This document shows, one piece after another, positions 36,199 through 44,405 of a stretch of DNA of 64,000 bases. The notes beneath the pieces are model-generated. The model was not told the DNA's origin. It was given only the letters and a program-made list of their open reading frames with translations, and made no database searches. The first letter of the stretch is position 1. The number at the start of each line of letters is the position of its first letter. This DNA comes from Herbidospora cretacea. Lineage in GTDB: Bacteria; Actinomycetota; Actinomycetes; Streptosporangiales; Streptosporangiaceae. Both the position numbers and the translations under genes were made by a program. The stretch covers positions 1-64,000 of the forward strand of contig NZ_BBXG01000019.1 in assembly GCF_001570605.1 (NCBI RefSeq), read 5' to 3'.

Positions 36199-37133
36199 GC
36201 GGACACCTTCCCCGCCAGGTCGAGGGCCGCCGCGGCCAGGTCCCGGGTCGCCTCGGGCGAGGACATCAGCAGCGGGCGCGCCTCCACCGCCACGCCCTCC
36301 AGCGAGGTCGCGGCGTCCTCCTCGGCGACCAGCCAGCCGTCGAGCAGGTCGGCCCCGTAGAACTCCAGCACGCCCTGCGCCGAGGTCTCCACGCCGATCG
36401 CGGTCAGGCAGGCGTCGGCCATGCCGCGCACCGGCGCGCCGCCGATGATGGGGGACACGCCGACCACGGTCTTCGCCGCCACCGCCTCGCGGATGCCGGG
36501 GATCTGGAGGATCGTCCCGATGCTCACCACCGGGTTGGACGGCGGCAGGATCACCACGTCGGCCTCCTCGACTGCCTCCAGCACACCCGGTGCGGGAGTG
36601 GCCGAACCGGCCCCGACCAGAGCGAACTCCTGCGCGGGCTCCGACGCGCGCATGCGCACCCACCACTCCTGGAAGTGGACGGCCCGCCGGGCGTGCTCCT
36701 CGCCGACCACCACATGGGTCTCCACCTGGTCGTCGGTCATCGGGATCAGCCGCACACCGGGCTGCCAGCGGTGGCACAGCGCCTCGGTCACCGCCGACAG
36801 CGGATAGCCCGCCGCGAGCATCTGCGAGCGCACGATGTGGGTGGCGAAGTCACGGTCGCCCAGGCCGAACCACTGGGGCTCCATCCCGTAGGCCGCGAGT
36901 TCCTCTTTCACGGTGAACGTTTCAGCCGCGCGGCCCCAGCCCTGCTCCTCGTTGATGCCGCCGCCCAGCGTGTACATCACGGTGTCGAGGTCGGGGCATA
37001 CTCGGAGGCCGAAAAGCGTGATGTCGTCACCGGTGTTGCCGATGACGGTGATGGTGGAGTCCGGAGCCGCCGCCTTGAGGCCGCGGAGGAACCGGGCGCC
37101 GCCGATTCCGCCCGCCAGGGACACGATGCGCAT
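36195..37133 (-). CDS. fbiA: 2-Phospho-L-lactate/phosphoenolpyruvyl transferase, F420 biosynthesis
   Basis: The 312-residue protein begins [19 protein letters not shown]. It shows [44 protein letters not shown] and [13 protein letters not shown] of CofD/FbiA. It attaches the phospholactyl or phosphoenolpyruvyl unit to FO. It is first in an operon with fbiB (4-bp overlap). It is divergent from the gene at 37248 across a 114-bp gap. Length is normal for the family. Confidence 0.94.
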   Translation of the reverse strand: MRIVSLAGGIGGARFLRGLKAAAPDSTITVIGNTGDDITLFGLRVCPDLDTVMYTLGGGINEEQGWGRAAETFTVKEELAAYGMEPQWFGLGDRDFATHIVRSQMLAAGYPLSAVTEALCHRWQPGVRLIPMTDDQVETHVVVGEEHARRAVHFQEWWVRMRASEPAQEFALVGAGSATPAPGVLEAVEEADVVILPPSNPVVSIGTILQIPGIREAVAAKTVVGVSPIIGGAPVRGMADACLTAIGVETSAQGVLEFYGADLLDGWLVAEEDAATSLEGVAVEARPLLMSSPEATRDLAAAALDLAGKVSA

Positions 37134-37247
37134 GCCTGACAGTCTGGCATTGCGTGGGAATCGTGAGATTGATGGGTCGCCGGGCATCCATGTCAGGCAT
37201 ATGCAAAACTCAGTTCCCATAAGCCGCATGAAAACCTGGGGGTAACT

Positions 37248-38633
37248 GTGGTGAAGCTTGACCCGGCGAGGCTCCGTGAGCCCGCCGCGTGGCTGCTGCT
37301 CGCAGCCGCGGCGATGACGGTTCTCGTCGCGGTGTTCCGGCTCTTCTTCAGCGGTTCGTCGTCGGCCGGCGGAACGACGGAGTTCGGCATGCGCGCGATC
37401 TCCGCGCTGTCCACGCTCACCTCCCCGGTCAACGTCGCCCTCGCCGTCGGCGCGGTCCTCCTCTGCACGAAGCTCGGCGCGCCCACCCCCAAGAGCCGCC
37501 TCGTCACCCTGGGCGCCGCGGGCACCCTCGCCCTGGCCGCGCTCGTCGGCGCGATCAGCCTGCTCGGCGTCCTGTTCAACGACCTCGGCTTCGGCGACAA
37601 GCTCCGCTACCTGCTGCCGGGGGTGCCCACCCTGGCGCTGACCGGGCTGGCCCTGCTCTACCTGCTGACGATGGTGTCCCCGGGGGCGGCGGGCGCGGCC
37701 AAGCCGAAGAAGTCGCGGCGGCTCGCGGCGGTCCCGGCGGTCATCCCCTTCCCGCAGACGGGCGACGCGCCTCCCGTCCAGAGCTATCCGGCGGAGCCGG
37801 ACTACGCGCCCTACCCGCAGGGCCCGGTCTTCGACCAGAACGGCTACGCGGGTCAGCAGGTGGTCGAGGAGCAGCCGCTCCCGCCGGTGGCCCCGATCGC
37901 CCCCGTCGTCCCGCCCGCCTCGCAGGGGGAGCGCTACTCCTACCCCGAGCCGGTCTACAACGACGACGCCCCGGCGACCTGGGAGTCCTCCCCGTTCTCC
38001 GGCTTCTCGGGCCCGCAGTTCGCCCGCCAGGCCTACGAGCCCCCGGTCATCGAGACGCCCTTCGACAGCTCGGTCCGCGAGGTCTCCCGCGCGGCGTCCC
38101 GGGAGACGCCGCAGGAGGCGGCCTACGAAACCCCGGCCTACGAAACCCCGGCCTACGAGCCGCCGCTCGTCGTCGAGGCCGGTTACGAAAGTTCCGTCCG
38201 TGATTCGGTCTACGGAGCCCCGGCCCGCGAGACGACCTATGAGTCCGCCCGCCGCGACTCGGGGTACGACGCCCCCGCGCCGCCCGTCTACGGCGCCCCC
38301 TACGAGCCCGGCTACGAGGGCGACATAAGGGAGCAGCAGCTCGCGCAGGCCTACCAGCAGGCGCAGAGCTACCAGCAGCAGCCGGCCGCCCACCGCCAGA
38401 GCAACCCCTTCGGCTACTCCCAGGCCGCGCATCTCCAGCAGCCGGTCCAGCCGCAGCGCTACCAGGGCGACCCGCTCAGCGACCCCCTCCGGGCCGAGGA
38501 CATGATCGATCCGATCGACCCGGTCGCCATCTACCGCCCGGCAAAAACCGGGGAAGGTCTTCCTGCCGATCCGGCATCTACAGATTCGGACGTGACCGCT
38601 CATTGGTACAGTCCGGACCGCCGGGATCGCTGA
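37248..38633 (+). CDS. Four-helix membrane protein with long Tyr/Pro/Gln-rich tail
   Basis: The 461-residue protein has four hydrophobic helices within residues 10-160 and then about 300 residues of low-complexity sequence rich in Pro, Tyr, Glu and Gln. The tail contains an ETPAYETPAYEPP repeat and poly-Gln-like QQAQSYQQQP. I do not recognise a family. Similar tailed membrane proteins often lie next to fbiA and whiB in actinomycetes, to my recollection. GTG at 37248 follows GGGGGTAACT. Membrane-topology logic places the tail in the cytoplasm. Confidence 0.75.
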   Translation: MVKLDPARLREPAAWLLLAAAAMTVLVAVFRLFFSGSSSAGGTTEFGMRAISALSTLTSPVNVALAVGAVLLCTKLGAPTPKSRLVTLGAAGTLALAALVGAISLLGVLFNDLGFGDKLRYLLPGVPTLALTGLALLYLLTMVSPGAAGAAKPKKSRRLAAVPAVIPFPQTGDAPPVQSYPAEPDYAPYPQGPVFDQNGYAGQQVVEEQPLPPVAPIAPVVPPASQGERYSYPEPVYNDDAPATWESSPFSGFSGPQFARQAYEPPVIETPFDSSVREVSRAASRETPQEAAYETPAYETPAYEPPLVVEAGYESSVRDSVYGAPARETTYESARRDSGYDAPAPPVYGAPYEPGYEGDIREQQLAQAYQQAQSYQQQPAAHRQSNPFGYSQAAHLQQPVQPQRYQGDPLSDPLRAEDMIDPIDPVAIYRPAKTGEGLPADPASTDSDVTAHWYSPDRRDR

Positions 38634-38686
38634 GATCACCTGAGGGCCGACAAGACCAGCCCTTTCCCCCGGTATCCCCATGGCGC

Positions 38687-38716
38687 TTGACGGGGCACGA
38701 CTTACACGCGTGTAAT
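38687..38716 (+). promoter_or_regulatory. whiB promoter with perfect palindrome over the minus-10
   Basis: TTGACG (38687-38692) is followed after 18 bp by TGTAAT (38711-38716). The perfect 14-bp palindrome TTACACGCGTGTAA (38702-38715) spans the spacer and most of the minus-10. That arrangement suggests a repressor site. Half-sites TTACAC/GTGTAA fit the BldD half-site pattern TNACNC/GNGTNA, with one extra centre base. Confidence 0.5.
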
Positions 38717-38775
38717 TACAGCCATGTTGTTACGCCTTCTCCGAGGTGGGTAAGGGGAGGGCGTCCATAGGGGGG

Positions 38776-38796
38776 CACCAACTTTCGGGGTTGGTG
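38776..38796 (+). other. Hairpin in the whiB leader
   Basis: CACCAAC (38776-38782) and GTTGGTG (38790-38796) form a 7-bp stem with a 7-nt loop, in the roughly 100-nt untranslated leader. It ends 14 nt before the GGGAGG ribosome site (38811-38816). Confidence 0.4.
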
Positions 38797-38822
38797 ACGG
38801 GCGGGCGACAGGGAGGTGTGCC

Positions 38823-39080
38823 GTGACCGAGCTGGTCATCGCACAGGCGCTCGACGGTGAAGATCTGGGTTGGCAGGAGCGGGCATTGTGCGCTCAGACC
38901 GACCCGGAGGCGTTCTTTCCAGAAAAGGGCGGCTCCACCCGAGAGGCGAAGAAGGTGTGCCGTGCGTGTGAAGTGCGCGCGGAGTGCCTGGAGTACGCAT
39001 TGGAACACGACGAACGATTCGGCATCTGGGGCGGTCTGTCGGAGCGCGAGCGCCGACGCATGAAGCGCCAGGCCGTTTGA
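38823..39080 (+). CDS. whiB: WhiB-family iron-sulfur developmental regulator
   Basis: The 85-residue protein has the four cluster-binding cysteines C23, C46, C49 and C55, the GIWGG turn (67-71) and a basic C-terminus. Sequence such as WQERALCAQTDPEAFFPEKG and ECLEYALEHDERFGIWGG matches Streptomyces WhiB / mycobacterial WhmD (WhiB2) rather than other Wbl types. WhiB works with WhiA to switch on sporulation septation genes. It starts at GTG after GGGAGG. Upstream lie a promoter palindrome and a leader hairpin; downstream a strong terminator. Its neighbours here (fbiA/B, glycosyltransferase, DUF5719, phosphomannomutase) match the order I recall from Streptomyces. Confidence 0.95.
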   Translation: MTELVIAQALDGEDLGWQERALCAQTDPEAFFPEKGGSTREAKKVCRACEVRAECLEYALEHDERFGIWGGLSERERRRMKRQAV

Positions 39081-39094
39081 GGATAAGCACTCGC

Positions 39095-39130
39095 GACAAG
39101 CGGAGGTCACAGTTGTGGCCTCCGCTTGTC
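39095..39130 (+). terminator. Strong terminator hairpin after whiB
   Basis: GACAAGCGGAGGTCAC (39095-39110) pairs with GTGGCCTCCGCTTGTC (39115-39130), a 16-bp stem with one wobble and a 4-nt loop, followed by ATTTG. It begins 15 nt after the stop of whiB. Confidence 0.8.
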
Positions 39131-39203
39131 ATTTGGGTCAGGGGCCGGTGCGGCGTGCCGTAGTGTTGGCGCGCAAAAGCCGCACATACCCCCAAGGATC
39201 CCC

Positions 39204-41990
39204 GTGCACTCGGTCACCGCGATCGTGGTCGCCCATGATGGCTCCCGCTGGCTCCGGGACACTCTCCGGGCGGTGCTGGCGCAGACCCGGCCGATCGACC
39301 GGGGCGTAGGGGTCGACAACGGCAGCCGCGACGGCAGCGGCGCGCTGCTGGGCGAGGCGTTCGGCAAGCACAGCGTGGTCCAGATGCCGCGCAGCAGCGG
39401 CTTCGCCGAGGCGGTCCACGAGGTCGTCCGGCGGCTTCCGGAGGCGCCCGGCCAGACCGAGTGGCTGTGGGTGATCCACGACGACTGCGCGCCCGACCCC
39501 CGGGCGCTGGAGCTCCTGCTTCACGCCGCCGACGAATATCCCGAGACCGGCATCCTCGGTCCGAAACTCCGTGACTGGCTCGACCGGAAGCTGCTGCTGG
39601 AGGTCGGTGTCACCGTCGCCCGCTCGGGACGCAGGGAGACCGGGCTGGAGGCCCGCGAATACGACCAGGGCCAGCACGACGCCGAACCCCGAGGGGTGCG
39701 CGACGTGCTGGCGGTGTCCACGGCCGGGATGCTGATCCGCCGCGACGTCTGGGACGAGCTCGGCGGCCTCGACGCCAAGCTCCCCCTGTTCCGCGACGAC
39801 CTCGACTTCTGCTGGCGGGCGCGGGCGGCCGGGCACCGGGTCCTCGCGGTCACCGGCGCGGTGGCCTGGCACGCCGAGGCGTCGTCCAAGCGGCGACGCC
39901 GGATCGCGGCCAGCGACGACCACCCCCGGCGGCTGGCCCGGCGCTACTCGCTGTTCGTGCTGATGGCGAACCTGCCGTTCTGGACCATGCTCTGGTCGAT
40001 GGCCCGCAACACGGTCGGGTCGCTGATCCGGACCGTGCTGTTCCTGGTGGCCAAGCAGCCCGCCCACGCCGTCGACGAGCTCGCCGCGATCGGCTCGGTG
40101 CTGGTCCACCCGCTGCGCCTCCACCGGGCCAGGAAGGCGCGCAAACGCAGCCGGGCCGGATACGCGCTGGTCAAGCCCATGTTCAGCCCGCCGATCCTGG
40201 CGTTCCGGCGCGCCTGGGAGATGGTGCAGAACCAGCTCTCCGGCGGCGGGCCGATGGACTCGGCGGGGCGGCACCACGCCGTCCAGCTGCCGGGGGCCGA
40301 AGAGGGCGACGAGCTGCTCAACGACGACGACGGGTTCCTGCGGCGGACCTTCGCCAGTCCGGGCGTGCGGCTGTTCGTGCTGCTCACGGCGGTCGCCATC
40401 GCGGCCGAACGCGACCTGCTGGCCGGCGGGACGCCCGGTGGGTTCCTGGGCGGCGGGGCGCTGGTGCCGGTCGCCGGGGGAGCCTCCGACCTGTGGGCGT
40501 TCTACACCGGCGAGTGGGCGCCGCCCTACGTCGCGGTGCTGGCGGCGCTGTCGACGATCACGTTCGGCAAGACCTGGCTGGCGGTGTCGATCCTGCTGCT
40601 GGGCTGCGTGCCGCTGTCGGGGCTGAGCGCCTACCTGGCGACGAGGAGCTTCGTCGGCTACCGGCCCGCGCGGGTGTGGCTGGCGGCCACCTACGCGCTG
40701 CTCCCGGTGGCGACCGGCGTGGTGGCGTCCGGCCGGATCGGGTCGGCGGTGGTGTTCATCCTGCTCCCGGTCTACGCCTCGCTGGCGACGAAGGTGCTGG
40801 CCGACACCCGCAAGCCCGCCCGCCGCGCCGCCTGGGGGCTCGGCCTGCTGCTGGCGGTGGGAACCGCGTTCGCGCCGATCCTGTACGTGTTCGTCGCCGT
40901 CCTCGGCCTGCTGGCCGCCGTGTCGTTCGGGGGAGTGCGCCGGGGGGTCGGCGGGAACCTCCTCATCGCGCTGGGCACCCCGCTGCTGCTGCTCGGGCCC
41001 TGGCTGGCCACGATCGTCGAAGACCCGGTCCGCATCCTGCGGGAGGCCGGGCTGCCGATGACGTCGGCCCCGACGCTCGCGCCGGAGGCGCTGCTCACCC
41101 TCAACCCCGGCGGGCCGGGCGCGCCGCCGATCTGGGTCACCGCCGGGCTGCTGGTGGTCGCGCTGGGAGCGCTCCTGCTCCGCCGCCACCAGTTCATCGT
41201 GGCGGTCGGGTGGGGCGTGGCGATCGTCGGCGTGCTGGCGGCGACCGTGGTCAGCCGCCTGTCGACCTGGCCGGGGGTGCCGCTGGCGTTCGCGGCGACC
41301 GGGCTGCTGGTCTCGACCGCGCTGGCCGCCCCCCGGATCGCCGAGTTCCGCCAGGCCGGCGGGTTCCGGCGGGCCGGGGCGTTCCTGGTCGTGCTGGTCG
41401 CCTTCGCCACCCCGGTCGCCGCCGCCACCTTGTGGATCATGAACGAGGCGGGCGGCCCGCTCCGGCGCGACGTCCGGTCGCCGCTCCCGGCGATCGCCGA
41501 GGCCAACTCCAAACCGGGTGAGGGGACGCTGCTCATCCGTACCGCCGAGACGGGCCTCACCTACACGGTCCTGCACGGGCGCACCCCCGTGATCGGGGAG
41601 TCCGAACGGGCCGCCTACGGCTCCGAGTTCACCGACGCGGTGGCCGGGCTGGCCTCCGGGCGGGGCGGCAGCGACGCGGCGAAGCTGGCCGCCCAGGGGG
41701 TCGCGTTCGTCAGCGTGCCCGGCCCCGTCGACCCGACGATCAGACGGGCCCTCGACTCCGACCCGGCCATCGCCCGGGTCACCCTCACGGACCGGGCCGG
41801 ACTCTGGCGGATGACCGGCAGGGTCACCCCCGCGCCGGTCCCCGCCGACGGCGCGTGGCACCGCTATTGGCTGTACGGTCAGGGCGCCCTCGTCGTGGTC
41901 GTGCTGATCCTGGCCGCGCCGGGAGCGCGTCCGGCCGAAGCGGAGACGCCCGAGGAGATCCCGGCCGGCCGAGAGCGGGTGGCGGTGTGA
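39204..41990 (+). CDS. Large bidomain glycosyltransferase: cytoplasmic GT2 plus polytopic membrane region
   Basis: The 928-residue protein has an N-terminal GT2 domain (HSVTAIVVAHDGSRW; HDDCAP as the DXD region near residue 95; GMLIRRDVW; FRDDLDFCWRARAAG). About a dozen membrane helices follow (roughly 400-770), then an outside C-terminal domain and one last helix. Similar large proteins, some fused to GlfT-like domains, occur beside whiB in actinomycetes. GTG at 39204 has AAGGA 6 nt upstream. It overlaps the next gene by 4 bp. It probably builds a surface polysaccharide; donor unknown. Confidence 0.85.
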   Translation: MHSVTAIVVAHDGSRWLRDTLRAVLAQTRPIDRGVGVDNGSRDGSGALLGEAFGKHSVVQMPRSSGFAEAVHEVVRRLPEAPGQTEWLWVIHDDCAPDPRALELLLHAADEYPETGILGPKLRDWLDRKLLLEVGVTVARSGRRETGLEAREYDQGQHDAEPRGVRDVLAVSTAGMLIRRDVWDELGGLDAKLPLFRDDLDFCWRARAAGHRVLAVTGAVAWHAEASSKRRRRIAASDDHPRRLARRYSLFVLMANLPFWTMLWSMARNTVGSLIRTVLFLVAKQPAHAVDELAAIGSVLVHPLRLHRARKARKRSRAGYALVKPMFSPPILAFRRAWEMVQNQLSGGGPMDSAGRHHAVQLPGAEEGDELLNDDDGFLRRTFASPGVRLFVLLTAVAIAAERDLLAGGTPGGFLGGGALVPVAGGASDLWAFYTGEWAPPYVAVLAALSTITFGKTWLAVSILLLGCVPLSGLSAYLATRSFVGYRPARVWLAATYALLPVATGVVASGRIGSAVVFILLPVYASLATKVLADTRKPARRAAWGLGLLLAVGTAFAPILYVFVAVLGLLAAVSFGGVRRGVGGNLLIALGTPLLLLGPWLATIVEDPVRILREAGLPMTSAPTLAPEALLTLNPGGPGAPPIWVTAGLLVVALGALLLRRHQFIVAVGWGVAIVGVLAATVVSRLSTWPGVPLAFAATGLLVSTALAAPRIAEFRQAGGFRRAGAFLVVLVAFATPVAAATLWIMNEAGGPLRRDVRSPLPAIAEANSKPGEGTLLIRTAETGLTYTVLHGRTPVIGESERAAYGSEFTDAVAGLASGRGGSDAAKLAAQGVAFVSVPGPVDPTIRRALDSDPAIARVTLTDRAGLWRMTGRVTPAPVPADGAWHRYWLYGQGALVVVVLILAAPGARPAEAETPEEIPAGRERVAV

Positions 41991-43405
41991 GACGGCTCAT
42001 CGAGAACCGGTTCGGCATGCTGGCGCTGGTGCTGATCGCGCTGGCCGCCGTCTACGGCGTCGCCTTCGCCAGCCGCCCCGCCCCCGTCGCCCCCGTGAGG
42101 GCCGAACCGGTGAGGGCGCCGATCGCGTCGGTGTCCACGGTCTGCCCCGACCCCGGCGGCGCGATGGTCACCGCCGTCACCCCGCCGAACGTCGGCGGCG
42201 CCGGCCAGACCTTCATCGACGACGGCGACGACCCGTTCACCATGGACGAGCCCGGCAAGCTCTGGCAGAAGACCATGCCTGCCGGCACCGACCCGATCAG
42301 GGTCCACGCCACCGGCGCGATGGCCTCCGGCCTGGAGGCCGCCCAGACCAGGCGCGCCCTGTCGGGCGAGGCGCGGGGCCTTGCGGGGGTGCGCTGCGTC
42401 GACCCGGGCGCCGCCGCCTGGTTCGTCGGACCCGGCCCGGCGGCCGGGGAGCTCAAGCTCCACCTGGCCAACGTCGAGTCGGCCCCGGCCGACGTGGCGC
42501 TGGTCGTCTACTCGGGCGAGGGCCAGGTCATCGCCGACCGGGCCAGCGGCCTGATCCTCAAGCCGGGCGAGCACCGCACCGTCGACCTCAAGACCGTCGC
42601 CCCGTCGCCGCTGGTCATGGCGCTGAACGTGTCGACCGGCCGAGGCCGGGTCGCCGCCGCCGTCGAGGCGGCCACGCCCGAGGGCGTCGACTGGCTCCCG
42701 CAGACCACCGAACCCGCCAGGCGCGTCGTGGTGCCGGGCGTGCCGGGCAGCGCCGGACGCCGCGAGCTCTACGTCGCCGCCCCCGGCGACCAGGACGCCA
42801 TCGTCCAGATCAAGGCCGTGCTGAAAGACGGCTCCTACGCCCTGGAGAACCGCGAGGACGTCGAGGTGCCCGCCGGTTCGGTCGCCACCCTCGACCTGTC
42901 GACCGGGGTGACCGGCCAGCCCGCCGCGATCGTGCTGACCTCGGACGTCCCCGTGGTCGGCGGCCTGAAGATCATCGGTACCGGGAGCAGGACCGACGTC
43001 GCCTACACCGCCGGGGCGCCCTCGATCGACCTGGGCAGCGTCGTCGCCGACGCCCGCTCGACCAAGGCCGTCACCTCGCGCCTGATCCTCAGCGCGCCCG
43101 ACAAGGCCGCCGACGTCACCGTGACGCTGCTGCCGCGCGAGGGGGACGCGCCGGAGCCGATCGAGGTGGCGATCCCGGCGCAACGTACCAAGGAGATCAT
43201 CCTGAAGGGCTCGGCCAAGGGCTTCAGCGTGGTCGTCACGCCCAAGGCCGGCTCGGGGCCCGTCTACGGCGGCCGGGTGATGGAGGAGCGCGTGTCCGGC
43301 GGCCAGCTCGTCACCGCGCAGCCGCTCGCCGTGGCCCGCACGTGGACGCTCGTGCCCAAGGCCACCGAGGCGCCCTCGGTGATCCTGCCGCCCTACTCGT
43401 CGTAG
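41987..43405 (+). CDS. DUF5719-like secreted or membrane-anchored protein
   Basis: The 472-residue protein starts at a GTG overlapping the previous stop (GTGTGA). It has an N-terminal membrane helix or signal anchor (FGMLALVLIALAAVYGVAFA, residues about 8-27) and a beta-rich extracellular region of repeated strand modules (ELKLHLANVESAPADVAL, TDVPVVGGLKI-like). It matches the DUF5719 family by appearance and position after a GT2 gene; function is unknown. Coupling to the glycosyltransferase suggests a partner in glycan export or assembly. Its last 13 bp overlap the convergent zincin-like gene. Confidence 0.72.
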   Translation: MRRLIENRFGMLALVLIALAAVYGVAFASRPAPVAPVRAEPVRAPIASVSTVCPDPGGAMVTAVTPPNVGGAGQTFIDDGDDPFTMDEPGKLWQKTMPAGTDPIRVHATGAMASGLEAAQTRRALSGEARGLAGVRCVDPGAAAWFVGPGPAAGELKLHLANVESAPADVALVVYSGEGQVIADRASGLILKPGEHRTVDLKTVAPSPLVMALNVSTGRGRVAAAVEAATPEGVDWLPQTTEPARRVVVPGVPGSAGRRELYVAAPGDQDAIVQIKAVLKDGSYALENREDVEVPAGSVATLDLSTGVTGQPAAIVLTSDVPVVGGLKIIGTGSRTDVAYTAGAPSIDLGSVVADARSTKAVTSRLILSAPDKAADVTVTLLPREGDAPEPIEVAIPAQRTKEIILKGSAKGFSVVVTPKAGSGPVYGGRVMEERVSGGQLVTAQPLAVARTWTLVPKATEAPSVILPPYSS

Positions 43406-43818
43406 CCGGGGTCGACCTGTTCGGGGGTCAGCCCCAGCAGCGTGGAGACCTGCTCGACGACGACGGTGTGGACCAGCGCGGCCAGGCTCTCGCGGTCGCG
43501 GGCGCGGGCCTCCAGCGGGCGGCGGTAGACCACGACCATGGCCGCCTCGCCGCGCACCGCCGGTTCGGCCCGGCCGAACGGGATCGGGTCGGAGGTCAGC
43601 CGCGCCGGGCCGTCGATGAGCTCGGCGACCGGGGGCACCTCCTCGACGCCGAAGTCGACCGACGCGAGCTCCTTGGACCAGCGCACGCGCAGCCGGTCGA
43701 CGGCGTCGAGCACGAGGTCGTCGAACCGCTCGCCACGCGACTTGGCGATCGGCACGTGGGAGGGCGCCAGCGGCCCCCGCATGCCCCGCCCGTGGCGGTC
43801 CCGCCGTCGAGGAGTCAT
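43393..43818 (-). CDS. Metallopeptidase-like (zincin-1 fold) protein lacking HExxH
   Basis: The 141-residue protein resembles the small zincin-like family (Pfam Zincin_1), with a basic N-terminus and GERFDDLVLDAVDRL. At the place where active members have HExxH it reads LVHTVVVEQVSTLLGL: the second Glu is absent from the motif and there is no second His. Metal-dependent peptidase activity is therefore unlikely. It is divergent from DUF3499 across 174 bp, in which ACGGCCG/CGGCCGT (near 43876-43894) forms a hairpin. Confidence 0.7.
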   Translation of the reverse strand: MTPRRRDRHGRGMRGPLAPSHVPIAKSRGERFDDLVLDAVDRLRVRWSKELASVDFGVEEVPPVAELIDGPARLTSDPIPFGRAEPAVRGEAAMVVVYRRPLEARARDRESLAALVHTVVVEQVSTLLGLTPEQVDPGYDE

Positions 43819-43980
43819 CAGATCAGCTTAGAGGTCCGCGCTGTGTTCGATTGAGGCAGATTCAGGGCGCGAGCCACGGCCGTCCTTCGGCCGTCCGCGT
43901 CTCGCTTCATGGTCTGTCCGGATTGTGGCGACACGCTCGTTAAGAGGGGCGGGGTGGTGGCAATGTGCGGGCCAACCGGA

Positions 43981-43986
43981 TACGGT
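43981..43986 (+). promoter_or_regulatory. Minus-10 box of a leaderless promoter
   Basis: TACGGT lies 6 nt before the GTG of the DUF3499 gene (43993), which has no Shine-Dalgarno. The pair fits leaderless transcription. Confidence 0.5.
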
Positions 43987-43992
43987 CCCTCC

Positions 43993-44349
43993 GTGAGCCC
44001 CGTCCGCAGCTGTTCCCGTACCGCCTGCAGGCAGCCTGCCGTCTTCACACTCACGTACGTTTACGCCGACTCGACCGCCGTTCTTGGCCCCCTGGCGACG
44101 TACGTCGAGCCGCACTGCTATGACCTGTGCGCGGAGCACGCCGAGCGGCTCACCGCGCCCCGAGGCTGGGAGGTCGTCCGGCTGCCCTACGAGCCCGGCG
44201 CGCCCTCCGGCGACGACCTCGAGGCCCTGGCCAACGCCGTCCGCGAGGCCGCCCGCCCGGCGCCCGCCCCGGGTGAGCCGACCGGCCAGGCGGTGGAAGT
44301 CGGCCGCCGTGGCCACCTCCGGGTCCTCAAGTCCAATCGCGACCGCTGA
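43993..44349 (+). CDS. DUF3499 family protein
   Basis: The 118-residue protein starts VSPVRSCSRTACRQPAVFTL and continues with YVYADSTAVLGPLATYVEPH and YDLCAEHAERL, the conserved core of DUF3499. Cysteines at about 7, 12, 44 and 48 with His in between suggest a zinc ribbon-like fold. Function is unknown. The GTG at 43993 follows a TACGGT box at leaderless spacing, and the 5' extension back to 43909 is not conserved in appearance. It precedes the phosphomannomutase operon, as in other actinobacteria. Confidence 0.82.
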   Translation: MSPVRSCSRTACRQPAVFTLTYVYADSTAVLGPLATYVEPHCYDLCAEHAERLTAPRGWEVVRLPYEPGAPSGDDLEALANAVREAARPAPAPGEPTGQAVEVGRRGHLRVLKSNRDR

Positions 44350-44363
44350 AGGCGCGCGCCCAC

Positions 44364-44369
44364 TAGGCT
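44364..44369 (+). promoter_or_regulatory. Candidate promoter for the phosphomannomutase operon
   Basis: TAGGCT lies 37 nt before the TTG start at 44406, predicting a leader of about 30 nt that contains the GGGGCGG ribosome site. No clear minus-35 is seen. Confidence 0.35.
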
Positions 44370-44405
44370 GCGAATCCTAGGGATCTGCGACATATAGGGG
44401 CGGAA

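Noticed and set aside
38641-38686. CRISPR-like or phage attachment repeats around whiB
   Set aside because: Repeats here are single dyads, not arrays; no spacer structure or tRNA-like attachment site seen anywhere in the window.
43870-43900. ACGGCCG/CGGCCGT hairpin as a terminator
   Set aside because: It lies between two divergent genes, where no transcript should end; kept only as a note.
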